The notes under the pieces are model-generated. The model saw only the letters and a program-made list of their open reading frames with translations. It was not told where the DNA came from and did not search any database. Below are positions 43,769 through 52,356 of a DNA stretch of 64,000 bases, piece after piece. The DNA comes from Desulfovibrio sp. An276. GTDB lineage: Bacteria; Desulfobacterota; Desulfovibrionia; Desulfovibrionales; Desulfovibrionaceae. The position numbers and the translations under genes were made by a program. Where the stretch lies: positions 1 to 64,000 of the forward strand of contig NZ_NFJC01000003.1 of assembly GCF_002159665.1 (NCBI RefSeq), given 5' to 3'. Each line of letters opens with the position of its first letter. The first letter of the stretch is position 1.

Positions 43769-45118
43769 ATGCTAAAAATTATATTTTCAATACTAATGTA
43801 TTTATCCATTACAACAAATGTGCTATCGAGCGAAGTTCAAATAAACGATATTGATGAAACTCTATGGCCTAAAATAAAAATTACTTTAGAATTACCACTA
43901 ACAATAGAAAATTTATCAAGTTATAATTTAGAACTAAATAATGGCAAAGAAAAAATTCATCCTAATCTTGTCAATATTAAATATCACGATGATGCTCACA
44001 TAAATACATTAGTTGCGATAGATGCAAGTAGAAGTATAAGCAAAGATTTCGTTTCTGCAATAAAAGAAGGCTTAATAAATTATTTTAAACATTTATCAAA
44101 AGAAGAACAAATATCAATAATTACATTCAATGACACCGTTCAAATTTTATGTGGATTTACATCTAATAAAACAGAACTAATTAGTACTATACAAAAGCTA
44201 GAAATTGGGGGAAAAAAAACTGAGCTATATAGATCAATTAAATCAAGCTGTGACATATTAAAAAATATTCCAGGTAAACGTTCATTAATAATAATTTCTG
44301 ATGGATATGATGAGGGCAATAATTTAAAAATTGAAGATATAATTAAACATGCACTTGATAGCAATGTTAATATCTTTACTATAAGCCTTCCCTCAATTAC
44401 AAAAAATGCACGTGATGGTTATAAAAATCTTAATATTTTAGCAGAAAAAACAAATGGAATATATGAGAAATCTGACACACCATTTTCACTTTCGTCAGTT
44501 TTATTTACTATTTTAGAAAAAAATAGAAGGCTCGGCACCAAAGAACATGAGCTATTATTTACTATTCCAGACAATTATAGAAGTTCAACTTCTATATCAG
44601 GAAATCTAATCATAAAAGATAATGACTATGCATCTACAACTAAGATAAATATTTCACATACAATACAGACTGAAAAAAAAGACAACTATTTTATAGATAA
44701 AGTTAAAAACTATAAATCTATAATTATTGTATTTTTAATATTAATCTTATTATTAATTTTTATTTTTTTAACAAAGAAAAGAACAGCTGTATCTAGAGAT
44801 TATTCTAAAAAGATTCTAATAAGTCCATACACTATAGAATTTAATTCTTATGGTCTAATTTTTCCACTTCAATTTGGACAGTCTACTTTAGGTTCTGATT
44901 TAAACAATACAATTGTTATAGATGAACCAACAGTATCTCGTAAACACGCTTTGTTAATTGTCACAGAAACAGGTTGTCAAATTGAAGATTTGAATTCTAC
45001 AAATGGAATCTATGTTAATGACAAGAAAATTGATAGAGCAACATTATTAAGAGCTGGTGACCAACTATATTTTGGTCGTGCGAAAGCTATTATCAAATGT
45101 AACATAATATCAAAATAA
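43769..45118 (+). CDS. Periplasmic vWA/transmembrane/cytosolic FHA protein
   Basis: 449 residues. Signal peptide (about 1-20), a short N-terminal beta region, then a vWA domain (about 78-250) with MIDAS motif DASRS (85-89) and later IISDGYDEG. A membrane helix (about 315-336) is followed by a cytosolic FHA domain (about 365-449: QFGQSTLGSDLNNT, TVSRKHALLIV, IEDLNSTNGIYVND). The order is the mirror image of the preceding protein: ligand-binding domain outside, phosphothreonine reader inside. It could pass an external metal/ligand-dependent signal to the kinase system. GGAG precedes the ATG. Confidence 0.88.
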   Translation: MLKIIFSILMYLSITTNVLSSEVQINDIDETLWPKIKITLELPLTIENLSSYNLELNNGKEKIHPNLVNIKYHDDAHINTLVAIDASRSISKDFVSAIKEGLINYFKHLSKEEQISIITFNDTVQILCGFTSNKTELISTIQKLEIGGKKTELYRSIKSSCDILKNIPGKRSLIIISDGYDEGNNLKIEDIIKHALDSNVNIFTISLPSITKNARDGYKNLNILAEKTNGIYEKSDTPFSLSSVLFTILEKNRRLGTKEHELLFTIPDNYRSSTSISGNLIIKDNDYASTTKINISHTIQTEKKDNYFIDKVKNYKSIIIVFLILILLLIFIFLTKKRTAVSRDYSKKILISPYTIEFNSYGLIFPLQFGQSTLGSDLNNTIVIDEPTVSRKHALLIVTETGCQIEDLNSTNGIYVNDKKIDRATLLRAGDQLYFGRAKAIIKCNIISK

Positions 45119-45147
45119 ATAATATAATAAAAAATGAGGTATATTCT

Positions 45148-45738
45148 GTGGATAATGAACGTTTTCGCAGATGTATAAATGGACACATTGTACCTAATGG
45201 AGCTAAATTTTGTCCATGGTGTGGTGAATCAATTTTATTAGATGCAAATAATCAAAGAAAATCAGAAACAAAAAACAATACTATTACATTTGATATACAT
45301 GAAATTAAAAATTCTTCAAAAAACACAATTGTATATGACCACAACTACAATGATAAAACAGTTGTTTTAAACAAATCAAATAATAAATTAGATGGTTTTG
45401 GTAGAATAACAGGCTTTTTAATTACATATGATATAAATGAATTTGGTGTGTTTTATCCAATTCATGAAGGAAAAGAAATCATAGGGAGAGGTACAACAGC
45501 TACAATTCAAATTGATGATAAACAATTATCAAAGGAGCATGCAGTAATACTAAGTAGGCATGACAAATTTATATTTGAAGATTTACTTTCTACAAACGGA
45601 AGTTATGTTAATGGAATAGACATTTTAGGAAAAATTGAACTCAATCATGCGGATATTATAGAAATTGGGAAATATAAATATATTTTCGTGAAAATTCCAA
45701 ACATAATAAACTATTCAATAAAGTCAATTTCCAAATAA
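45148..45738 (+). CDS. Soluble zinc-ribbon FHA protein
   Basis: 196 residues from a GTG start (GAGG upstream). An N-terminal zinc ribbon (CINGHIVPNGAKFCPWCGES) is followed by a polar linker with several Thr (for example NTITFD, NTIVYD, KTVVLN) and an FHA domain (about 95-190: FYPIHEGKEIIGRGTTATI, LSKEHAVIL, FEDLLSTNGSYVNG). The three TI/TV-containing linker repeats resemble phospho-acceptor motifs seen in self-binding FHA substrates. This resembles Fha-type adaptors that connect a kinase to an effector machine. It lies between the vWA-FHA protein and the phosphatase. Confidence 0.85.
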   Translation: MDNERFRRCINGHIVPNGAKFCPWCGESILLDANNQRKSETKNNTITFDIHEIKNSSKNTIVYDHNYNDKTVVLNKSNNKLDGFGRITGFLITYDINEFGVFYPIHEGKEIIGRGTTATIQIDDKQLSKEHAVILSRHDKFIFEDLLSTNGSYVNGIDILGKIELNHADIIEIGKYKYIFVKIPNIINYSIKSISK

Positions 45739-45781
45739 AACTTAAACAAATGTTAAAAGTACAAATAGAGGCTTACAGTAA

Positions 45782-46525
45782 ATGTATAATTCTAACAATC
45801 TCCTATTAGATGTAGGCCAAGCAACACATACAGGGAAAATACGAAAAGAAAATGAAGATTCGTTGGGATGGTTCACAACAAAGTATGGAGAACTTTTTAT
45901 AATTGCAGATGGTATGGGAGGTCATCAAGGTGGCGCTGCAGCATCAAAATGCGCAGTTCAATCTTGGAATAAATACTTCAACCTATACCATGGAACATCA
46001 GAAGAAATGTTACTAGGTGGGTTGAAGTTTAGTGAAAAGGCTGTTCACAATTTAGGTATATCTAATCCTGAATACTATGGTTGTGGTTCTACTATAGTTG
46101 CACTATTAATTAATAACAATTGTGCATGGTATATTCATGCAGGGGATAGCCGTTTATATATACTGTCCGACGGTCGACTTAATCAGATAGGTCGAGATCA
46201 TTCAGTAGTAGAAGATATGCTTGAAATAGGCTTAATTAATTCAGAAGAAGCTAAAAATTACCCCAAAAATGTAATAACACAATCGCTTGGTGGAAATATT
46301 GATATTAAAAGATGTTTACCAAAAAAAATTTTATTTAGTTGCGGTGAATGCTTTTTATTATGTACAGATGGCCTTTGGAATGTTGTAGAAAAAAAATTAA
46401 TCACAAAATGTTTAATATCTAATAATAGTGCTCAGACAATATGTGAACAACTAATTAATCTCACACTAAAATATGGTGCACCTGATAATGTTTCCATGCA
46501 AATTATAAAAATTTTAGGCAAATAA
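45782..46525 (+). CDS. PP2C-family Ser/Thr phosphatase (PppA-like)
   Basis: 247 residues, the compact bacterial PP2C form. Metal-site motifs are present in order: RKENEDS near residue 22, IADGMGGHQGG near residue 41, GCGSTIVALL, HAGDSRLYIL near residue 119, LCTDGLWN near residue 197 and DNVSMQ near the end. It removes phosphate from Ser/Thr, opposing the kinase encoded immediately downstream (1 base between stop and start). The pairing PppA-PpkA is the switch in the threonine-phosphorylation pathway of type VI secretion. GAGG lies before the ATG. No membrane segment; cytosolic. Confidence 0.93.
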   Translation: MYNSNNLLLDVGQATHTGKIRKENEDSLGWFTTKYGELFIIADGMGGHQGGAAASKCAVQSWNKYFNLYHGTSEEMLLGGLKFSEKAVHNLGISNPEYYGCGSTIVALLINNNCAWYIHAGDSRLYILSDGRLNQIGRDHSVVEDMLEIGLINSEEAKNYPKNVITQSLGGNIDIKRCLPKKILFSCGECFLLCTDGLWNVVEKKLITKCLISNNSAQTICEQLINLTLKYGAPDNVSMQIIKILGK

Positions 46526-46526
46526 A

Positions 46527-48212
46527 ATGTCTATTGAAACACGTCAAGTAAGCCTTAAAATTGGTATTTTATTACACCAGAGATACAAAATAAATTCAAT
46601 ATTAGGCAGAGGGGGGTTCTCAATAACATATACTGCAATTGATAAATCTCTTGGAAGAACTGTTGCAATAAAAGAATATTTTCCACAAAATTTAACTGTC
46701 AGAGAAGGTGTAAATGTTTATATAAATTCTGCTGAATCAAAAGAAAGTTTTGAAGCTGGTCTAAAATCTTTTCTCGAAGAAGCACGAAATTTAGCATATT
46801 TTAGACATCCAAATATTTGTAGTATTCTTGATTATTTTCAAGAAAATAATACTGCATATTTAGTGATGCCATATCTTGAAGGAGATACTTTAGACTCAAT
46901 ATTAAATAAATGTCCTCAAAAAACTATTTCTAGTGATTCTATATTAAAATGGTTACCAAGTTTACTTGACGCATTACAAACTTTACACTCAAAAGGATTA
47001 TTACACAGAGACATAAAACCATCTAACATTTATATTACATACGATGGAAAACCAATTTTAATTGATTTTGGTGCCGCCAGAAATGCTTTTGAGAGAACCC
47101 ATGGATATACAATAATATTAACACCTGAATATGCACCACCCGAACAAAACTCTTCAGATATTGCAAGTCAAGGTCCATGGACTGATATATATGCTGTTGG
47201 AGCAGTATTATGGAAATGCCTACTTGGTAATCCACCACCTTCTTCTCAAGAACGAATTGTTCAAATTGCAAGTAGTAATATAGATCCTTTAGATAAATTA
47301 AAAAAACAATTATACAACATAGCACCACAATTTCTTGCAGACGGAATTATTAATTGTTTAATATTAGATTATAAAAAAAGAATTCATGGCATTAGAGAAT
47401 TAAAAGAAATTTTAAATTTAAATAAAGAAAATGATAATAAAAACGATCCAAAAATAATTTCAAATAAAACAAATACAAGTACTGAAGATTTTGAGATAAT
47501 TCAACAATCAAACATTACAGAAGAGCATAAATATACAGAAAAGAAAAATATATCTAAAGAAACTAGTACAAAGAACTCAAACAACAGTAAATTATTATAT
47601 CTACTTTCTTTTTTATTGATAGCTATTCCGTCATTTTTATTAATAGATCATTTAAATATTTTTCCTAATTCTCCTGAGAAAATTGTAAATCGTGAAAATC
47701 AAATTTGCTCAGCACTTATTGATAATTACAATGTAGCAATACATTTATATAATTCAAAATACTATAGTTCATCTTATCATAAATTCATCGATGTCATAAA
47801 TTCAAGTTGCAAAAGGCATGATAGATTTAAGGGTGCTGCGTCAAATATACTAGGAATAATGAATAAATTTGGTATGGGTGTAGAAAAAAATTCATTCGAC
47901 AGCATTGTCTTTTTTAAGGAAGCTTCAAAATATAATAATGATGCAGCTCAATTAAATCTCGCTAAAATGTATCTTGAGGGTGACGACGTTGAACGAAATG
48001 TGGATCAGGGATTATATTATTTAAAAATTTCTGCATATAACAATAACACAGATGCTATTTTACTTTTAGCAACAATTTATGAAACTGGCGCATTTGGAGA
48101 AAATAAAAATTTAAGAGAAGCATTTTCATTATATTCCCATGCTGTCAATAATTTAAAATCAAATAACAATAAAATAATTCAAGGGTATAACAGATTAAAG
48201 AAATATTTTTAA
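46527..48212 (+). CDS. Transmembrane Ser/Thr protein kinase with Sel1 periplasmic domain (PpkA-like kinase half)
   Basis: 561 residues. The kinase domain (about 20-290) has GRGGFSITY (27-35), catalytic Lys49 (VAIKEYF), HRD (160-162), DFG (180-182) and TPEYAPPEQ in the activation segment, so it should be active. A polar linker, one membrane helix (about 355-376) and Sel1-like repeats (about 440-550: FFKEASKYNNDAAQLNLAKMYLEGDDV) follow. Unlike P. aeruginosa PpkA it has no C-terminal vWA domain; that domain is encoded by the next gene (48311). It is the last gene of the AT-rich block, coupled to the phosphatase gene. Confidence 0.92.
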   Translation: MSIETRQVSLKIGILLHQRYKINSILGRGGFSITYTAIDKSLGRTVAIKEYFPQNLTVREGVNVYINSAESKESFEAGLKSFLEEARNLAYFRHPNICSILDYFQENNTAYLVMPYLEGDTLDSILNKCPQKTISSDSILKWLPSLLDALQTLHSKGLLHRDIKPSNIYITYDGKPILIDFGAARNAFERTHGYTIILTPEYAPPEQNSSDIASQGPWTDIYAVGAVLWKCLLGNPPPSSQERIVQIASSNIDPLDKLKKQLYNIAPQFLADGIINCLILDYKKRIHGIRELKEILNLNKENDNKNDPKIISNKTNTSTEDFEIIQQSNITEEHKYTEKKNISKETSTKNSNNSKLLYLLSFLLIAIPSFLLIDHLNIFPNSPEKIVNRENQICSALIDNYNVAIHLYNSKYYSSSYHKFIDVINSSCKRHDRFKGAASNILGIMNKFGMGVEKNSFDSIVFFKEASKYNNDAAQLNLAKMYLEGDDVERNVDQGLYYLKISAYNNNTDAILLLATIYETGAFGENKNLREAFSLYSHAVNNLKSNNNKIIQGYNRLKKYF

Positions 48213-48310
48213 TTTTATTTAATTTCTTTTAGTTTGATTAAAAAAATAATATACTTAACGCTTAAAAACTTTTTGTCTTTGTATTTTTTTTTCTTTCTGA
48301 GGGGGTTTCC

Positions 48311-50263
48311 ATGCATCGCCTGACAGTTTTCCTGCTTTGCCTTTTGTGTGGCACTCTCATACTGGCCTCGAACACAGAGGCTGCCCCCCTTCTGCAGGAA
48401 GGCAAACGCACCCTGTACCAGCGTGTCATAAGCCATCCTACGGCCCAGCTCTACGCCCAGGCCTCTGACCAGAGCCAGGTCGTGGACAAGGGCCTTCGCC
48501 CCTTCACTCCCCTTTATGTCTACGAAAGGGGCCAGGGCTGGCTCAACGTAGGCAAGGGGACCAACAAGGCCGACGGCTGGATCAAGGCCGACCTCACAAC
48601 ACCCTGGAACCAGTCCCTCACTCTCCTCTTTTCCAACAGATCGCAGCGTGATCCTGTCATCTTTTTCAGGGACACCAGGGCCCTGCAGGATATCTGCGAT
48701 GCCCCGGACATGAGCGAGCGACTGGTCTCCCTGCAGCTTGCGGTCGCCAAGAAAAAGACTGGCCCCGAGGTCGTTGCCTCAGAGCCCATGACAAGCTCCG
48801 TTGATCTCGATCGCTTCTACCTCATGCCCATCCTCGAGATGCAGGAGCCCTACGAGGGCACGAAGTTCCTGCGCGTGGCCTCCATCGATCCCGGCCAGAT
48901 CCCCGGATCACAGTATCATCAGGGGAAGGGGGGCACAGCCTCTGACCCAACCACCAAGAAGGCTCCGCGCACCGGTATTGCCATTGTCATGGACACCACT
49001 GTTTCCATGCAGCCCTATATCGAGCAGTCCCGCCAGCTCATAAAGACCATCTACGACCGCCTGCAGAAGGAAAAGCTGGCAGAGCACGTAGGCTTTGCCT
49101 TTGTGGCCTTCCGCAACAGCACAGCCGCTGTGCCAGAGCTTGAATACGTCTCCACTGTGGTCAGCGACTTTGTGACTGCCTCGAACCGCAAGGAACTCGA
49201 AAGCCGCCTTGCAGAGGTGCGCGAGGCCAAAGTCTCCACCCACAGCTTCAACGAGGACAGCCTTGCCGGCGTCTACAATGCCATCGAATCCTTGAGCTGG
49301 GACGAGTACGATTCCCGCATCATCCTCCTGGTCACGGACGCAGGCCCCTTGCCAAGTGACGACCGCTACCGCTCCGTTGCCATGGAGCCCCAGGAAATGG
49401 CCGACTTTGCGGGTCAGAAGGGCATCTGGATCGTGGCTGTCCACATCAAGACACCTGCAGGGGCGAGCAATCACGACTATGCCGAACAGGCCTACCGCAC
49501 ACTTAGCATGAAGAACGGCTCTGCCCAGTACCAGAGCATCAAGACCAGCAACCCCAAGGAGGGTGCCCGCTACTTTGCGGCTGTTGCCGAATCGCTTGCC
49601 AAGACCATGGAACAGGTTGTCACCCTGACAACCCAGGGCAAGATGCTCACCCGTCCCAAGGACGCTGCACCCAAAAATCCGGAAGAGGACGCTGCCCAGC
49701 TTGCCCAGCGCCTGGGCTATGCCCTTCAGCTGGAATACCTTGGCCGCGCAAACAGGACCCCTGCCCCCCAGGTAGTGAGCAGCTGGATCACGGACATGGA
49801 CCTTGCGCATCTGGCAAGGGGCCAGCGCGTGCCCAACGTGGAAGTGGCAGTCCTTCTGACCAAGGCCCAGCTCAATGACCTCCACGCCCAGATTGGCGCC
49901 ATCATCGACAACGCAGAGCGCACCAAGAAGACGGATTCCACGGACTTCTTCCAGGGCATCTTGTCCGCATCTGCCAGGACTGCTCGCGATCCCAATATGC
50001 CGACTCAAGGAAAGACCCTAGCGGAGCTGGGCGTTCTCGGGGAATTTCTGGACGGTCTGCCCTACAGAAGCGAGGTCATGCTGCTCACGGAAGAGGATTG
50101 GTATCGCAAGAGCATTGGCGAACAGACTGCCTTCATCAATAGACTCAAGTCCAAGCTTGCCCGCTACGAGGAGTACGATCGCGACCGCAAGAACTGGGAG
50201 ACCTTCGGCACCTTCTCTGCCAACGACTGGGTCTATCGCGTGCCTCTGAACATGCTTCCCTAG
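48311..50263 (+). CDS. Exported vWA protein resembling the C-terminal half of PpkA
   Basis: 650 residues with a signal peptide (cut near NTEAAP, residue 24). An SH3b-like region follows (about 30-95: TAQLYAQASDQSQVVDKGLRPFTPLYVYERGQGWLNV). The vWA domain (about 218-430) has MIDAS DTTVSM (228-233). A C-terminal helical part ends in WVYRVPLNMLP. The phrases VMDTTVSMQPYI and the ending VYRVPLxxLP recall the periplasmic part of PpkA from type VI loci. Here it is a separate GC-rich gene directly after the AT-rich kinase gene. GGGGG precedes the ATG. It overlaps functionally with the TagT/S/R-like genes that follow within 16 bases. Confidence 0.82.
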   Translation: MHRLTVFLLCLLCGTLILASNTEAAPLLQEGKRTLYQRVISHPTAQLYAQASDQSQVVDKGLRPFTPLYVYERGQGWLNVGKGTNKADGWIKADLTTPWNQSLTLLFSNRSQRDPVIFFRDTRALQDICDAPDMSERLVSLQLAVAKKKTGPEVVASEPMTSSVDLDRFYLMPILEMQEPYEGTKFLRVASIDPGQIPGSQYHQGKGGTASDPTTKKAPRTGIAIVMDTTVSMQPYIEQSRQLIKTIYDRLQKEKLAEHVGFAFVAFRNSTAAVPELEYVSTVVSDFVTASNRKELESRLAEVREAKVSTHSFNEDSLAGVYNAIESLSWDEYDSRIILLVTDAGPLPSDDRYRSVAMEPQEMADFAGQKGIWIVAVHIKTPAGASNHDYAEQAYRTLSMKNGSAQYQSIKTSNPKEGARYFAAVAESLAKTMEQVVTLTTQGKMLTRPKDAAPKNPEEDAAQLAQRLGYALQLEYLGRANRTPAPQVVSSWITDMDLAHLARGQRVPNVEVAVLLTKAQLNDLHAQIGAIIDNAERTKKTDSTDFFQGILSASARTARDPNMPTQGKTLAELGVLGEFLDGLPYRSEVMLLTEEDWYRKSIGEQTAFINRLKSKLARYEEYDRDRKNWETFGTFSANDWVYRVPLNMLP

Positions 50264-50278
50264 GTTTTGGATGGACAT

Positions 50279-51028
50279 ATGGCTGTCTTTGATCTCGCAC
50301 GCGTGACAAAATCCCGCCCTGGCGCCGAACGCTACAGGCTTCACATCGAACACCTGTATGTGCGCCAGGGGGACACCCTGGCCCTTGTGGGGGAATCCGG
50401 TTGCGGCAAATCCACGGCCCTGGATCTGCTGGCCTGCGCCCTGCGCCCCGACGATCCCGGGGAGAATGGGGAAAGAAGAGCGCGTTTCCTCTTTTCCCCG
50501 GATAATGAGCGCAGCATAGACATCCTGGATGCCTGGCGGCGGGGCGGCAGCAACGTTTTGGCTGGGGATCGCATGCACCACATAGGCTATGTCCTGCAGA
50601 CCGGAGGCCTTCTGCCCTTCCTTTCAGCCAGGGACAACATCACCCTTTTGTGCAAGGTGCTCAACACCATGCCTGCCCACATAGCAGCCATCCGGGAAAT
50701 GACGGATGCCCTTGGCATAGGCCATCTGCTGGGCAAATACCCTGCCCAGCTCTCGGTCGGCGAGCGCCAGCGCGTAGCCATAGCCCGCGCCCTTGCCCAC
50801 GGACCCGCTGTCATTCTGGCTGACGAGCCCACTGCTGCCCTGGATCCAGCACACTCGCGCACTGTCATGGAGCTCTTCCTGAGGCTTGCGCGCAATCAGG
50901 GTGCGACAGTCATCATGGTCAGCCACGATCAGGCCCTTGCCCGCGAGGTGGGCTTTACCCTTGTGCCCATCAGAGTCCTGGCAGGGGAAGGAGAGGTTGT
51001 GGCCTCTCTCGACTGGCAGGGGGAATAG
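50279..51028 (+). CDS. ABC transporter ATPase, LolD/TagT-like
   Basis: 249 residues. Walker A GESGCGKST near residue 37, Q-loop (YVLQTGGLLPFL), signature LSVGERQRVAIARAL and Walker B VILADEP are intact. An insert (about 60-100) after Walker A is unusual. It resembles LolD/MacB-type ATPases that power FtsX-type permeases working on periplasmic proteins and not on solute transport. The next gene is such a permease. In type VI loci the homologous TagT-TagS pair lies upstream of PpkA signalling. ATG 50279 is 15 bases past the vWA stop; an in-frame TTG at 50267 is less likely. Confidence 0.88.
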   Translation: MAVFDLARVTKSRPGAERYRLHIEHLYVRQGDTLALVGESGCGKSTALDLLACALRPDDPGENGERRARFLFSPDNERSIDILDAWRRGGSNVLAGDRMHHIGYVLQTGGLLPFLSARDNITLLCKVLNTMPAHIAAIREMTDALGIGHLLGKYPAQLSVGERQRVAIARALAHGPAVILADEPTAALDPAHSRTVMELFLRLARNQGATVIMVSHDQALAREVGFTLVPIRVLAGEGEVVASLDWQGE

Positions 51029-51030
51029 CA

Positions 51031-52356
51031 ATGCGCGAGCTCATCCATGTTCTTCTCCTGGCCTTTGCGGACTACCGCCACGAAAGACTGCTCTCCTTTT
51101 GCGCCATCTTTGGCCTTGCCGCAGTGCTTGCCCCCCTGCTCATCCTCTACGGGGTCAAGTTCGGGGTTCTGAACACCCTGACAGAGCGCATGCTCTCGGA
51201 TCCCAACACCCTGGAAATCACGCCAGTGGTTTCCGGGCGCTACACGAAGCACGATGTGCACAGGTTGTCGGAACTTTCCGGTGTTGCGTTCGTACTGCCA
51301 AGGACGCGCTCCATAGCGGCCACCATGAATCTTTCCGTCCAGGGAAAGCCCCATCTTGTGGTCTCCCTTGAGCCCACGGCTTCCGGGGATCCGCTCCTTG
51401 AGCGCTACAAGCTTCCCTCTGTGACCATGGTCGAACAGACACTGTCCGCGAATCCGGAATCCGGGGAAGCTGCAAAACCGGCCAATCCCCTGCTTGTGAA
51501 GCGCCCCCAAGCCAACGATCCCTCGCTTCGCGAGGCAGGTGCCATTCTCTCGGACATGGCTGCACGCAAGCTGAACGTCAGGGTCGGGGACGTTTTGCTA
51601 GGCTGTGTCGAGCGGGCCTACGGCGGCGTTGTCTCAAGCGCCTACGTGCGCCTGCGTGTACACGGCGTACTCCCCCTGGCTGCCCAGCAGAAGGAGACTG
51701 CCTACGTCCCCCTGGAGCTTGTGGAAGCCTGCGAGGACTTTCGCGACGGCCGGGCCTGTCCGGAATTTGGGACAAAGAATGGCTGGAGCGGCGAGCCAAG
51801 GCCCTCGGTTCCCAGGGAGTACGCGAGCTTTCGCATGTACGCGAAGGATCTGAACTCCGTCTCAAGGCTGCACGACACCCTGGCGAAGAATGGTTGCGAT
51901 ACCTACACCCATGCAGAGGAAATCGAGCAGATAACCACTCTTGAGCGGGGGCTGACCCTCATCTTCTCCCTCATCTGCCTTGCTGCCATGGCGGGCTTCT
52001 TTTTTTCCACCACAAGCAGCGTTTTGGCAGGCATACGGCGCAAGCAGCGCACCCTTGGCCTTTTGCAGCTCATGGGCTTTTCCAAGGAAACACTTGTGAT
52101 CTTCCCCTTAGCCCAGGTGGTGCTCACAGCCCTCCTCGGCACAAGCGTAGCCATAGGCGCCTACGCTTTGGCAGCCCATTTCTTAAACCAGGCCTTCGCG
52201 GGCTCCCTGCAGGGCCTTGAACAGATTTGCAGGCTCATGCCCTGGCACTTTGCCCTAGCCTATGCCATCAGTGTGGGCGTCTCCCTTCTGGCTGCCCTTG
52301 CGCCTGCCTGGCAGAGCAGCAAAATCGAACCCTCCGAGGTCATCCGCGATGTCTGA
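51031..52356 (+). CDS. FtsX-like ABC permease, TagS-like
   Basis: 441 residues: one N-terminal membrane helix (about 22-45), a large periplasmic domain (about 50-300), then three membrane helices (about 308-330, 355-380, 405-430) in the FtsX arrangement (four-TM MacB/LolC type). Such permeases transmit ATP-driven motion into the periplasm, as in LolCDE or MacB. The start is 2 bases after the ATPase stop. It ends 8 bases inside the next gene, so the three genes are translationally coupled. The combination ATPase-permease-FGE-like protein matches TagT-TagS-TagR. Confidence 0.88.
   Translation: MRELIHVLLLAFADYRHERLLSFCAIFGLAAVLAPLLILYGVKFGVLNTLTERMLSDPNTLEITPVVSGRYTKHDVHRLSELSGVAFVLPRTRSIAATMNLSVQGKPHLVVSLEPTASGDPLLERYKLPSVTMVEQTLSANPESGEAAKPANPLLVKRPQANDPSLREAGAILSDMAARKLNVRVGDVLLGCVERAYGGVVSSAYVRLRVHGVLPLAAQQKETAYVPLELVEACEDFRDGRACPEFGTKNGWSGEPRPSVPREYASFRMYAKDLNSVSRLHDTLAKNGCDTYTHAEEIEQITTLERGLTLIFSLICLAAMAGFFFSTTSSVLAGIRRKQRTLGLLQLMGFSKETLVIFPLAQVVLTALLGTSVAIGAYALAAHFLNQAFAGSLQGLEQICRLMPWHFALAYAISVGVSLLAALAPAWQSSKIEPSEVIRDV

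Larger units (their letters stand above)
41796..48310. other. AT-rich block inside the GC-rich locus
   Basis: From just after the stop at 41795 to just before the vWA gene at 48311, base composition changes sharply to AT-rich, with codons such as AAA, ATT and TTA dominating. Six plus-strand genes fill it with little spacing. No transposase, integrase, tRNA or clear terminal repeat marks the edges. The protein families complement those encoded on both sides, so the block is functionally integrated although compositionally foreign. Confidence 0.8.
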
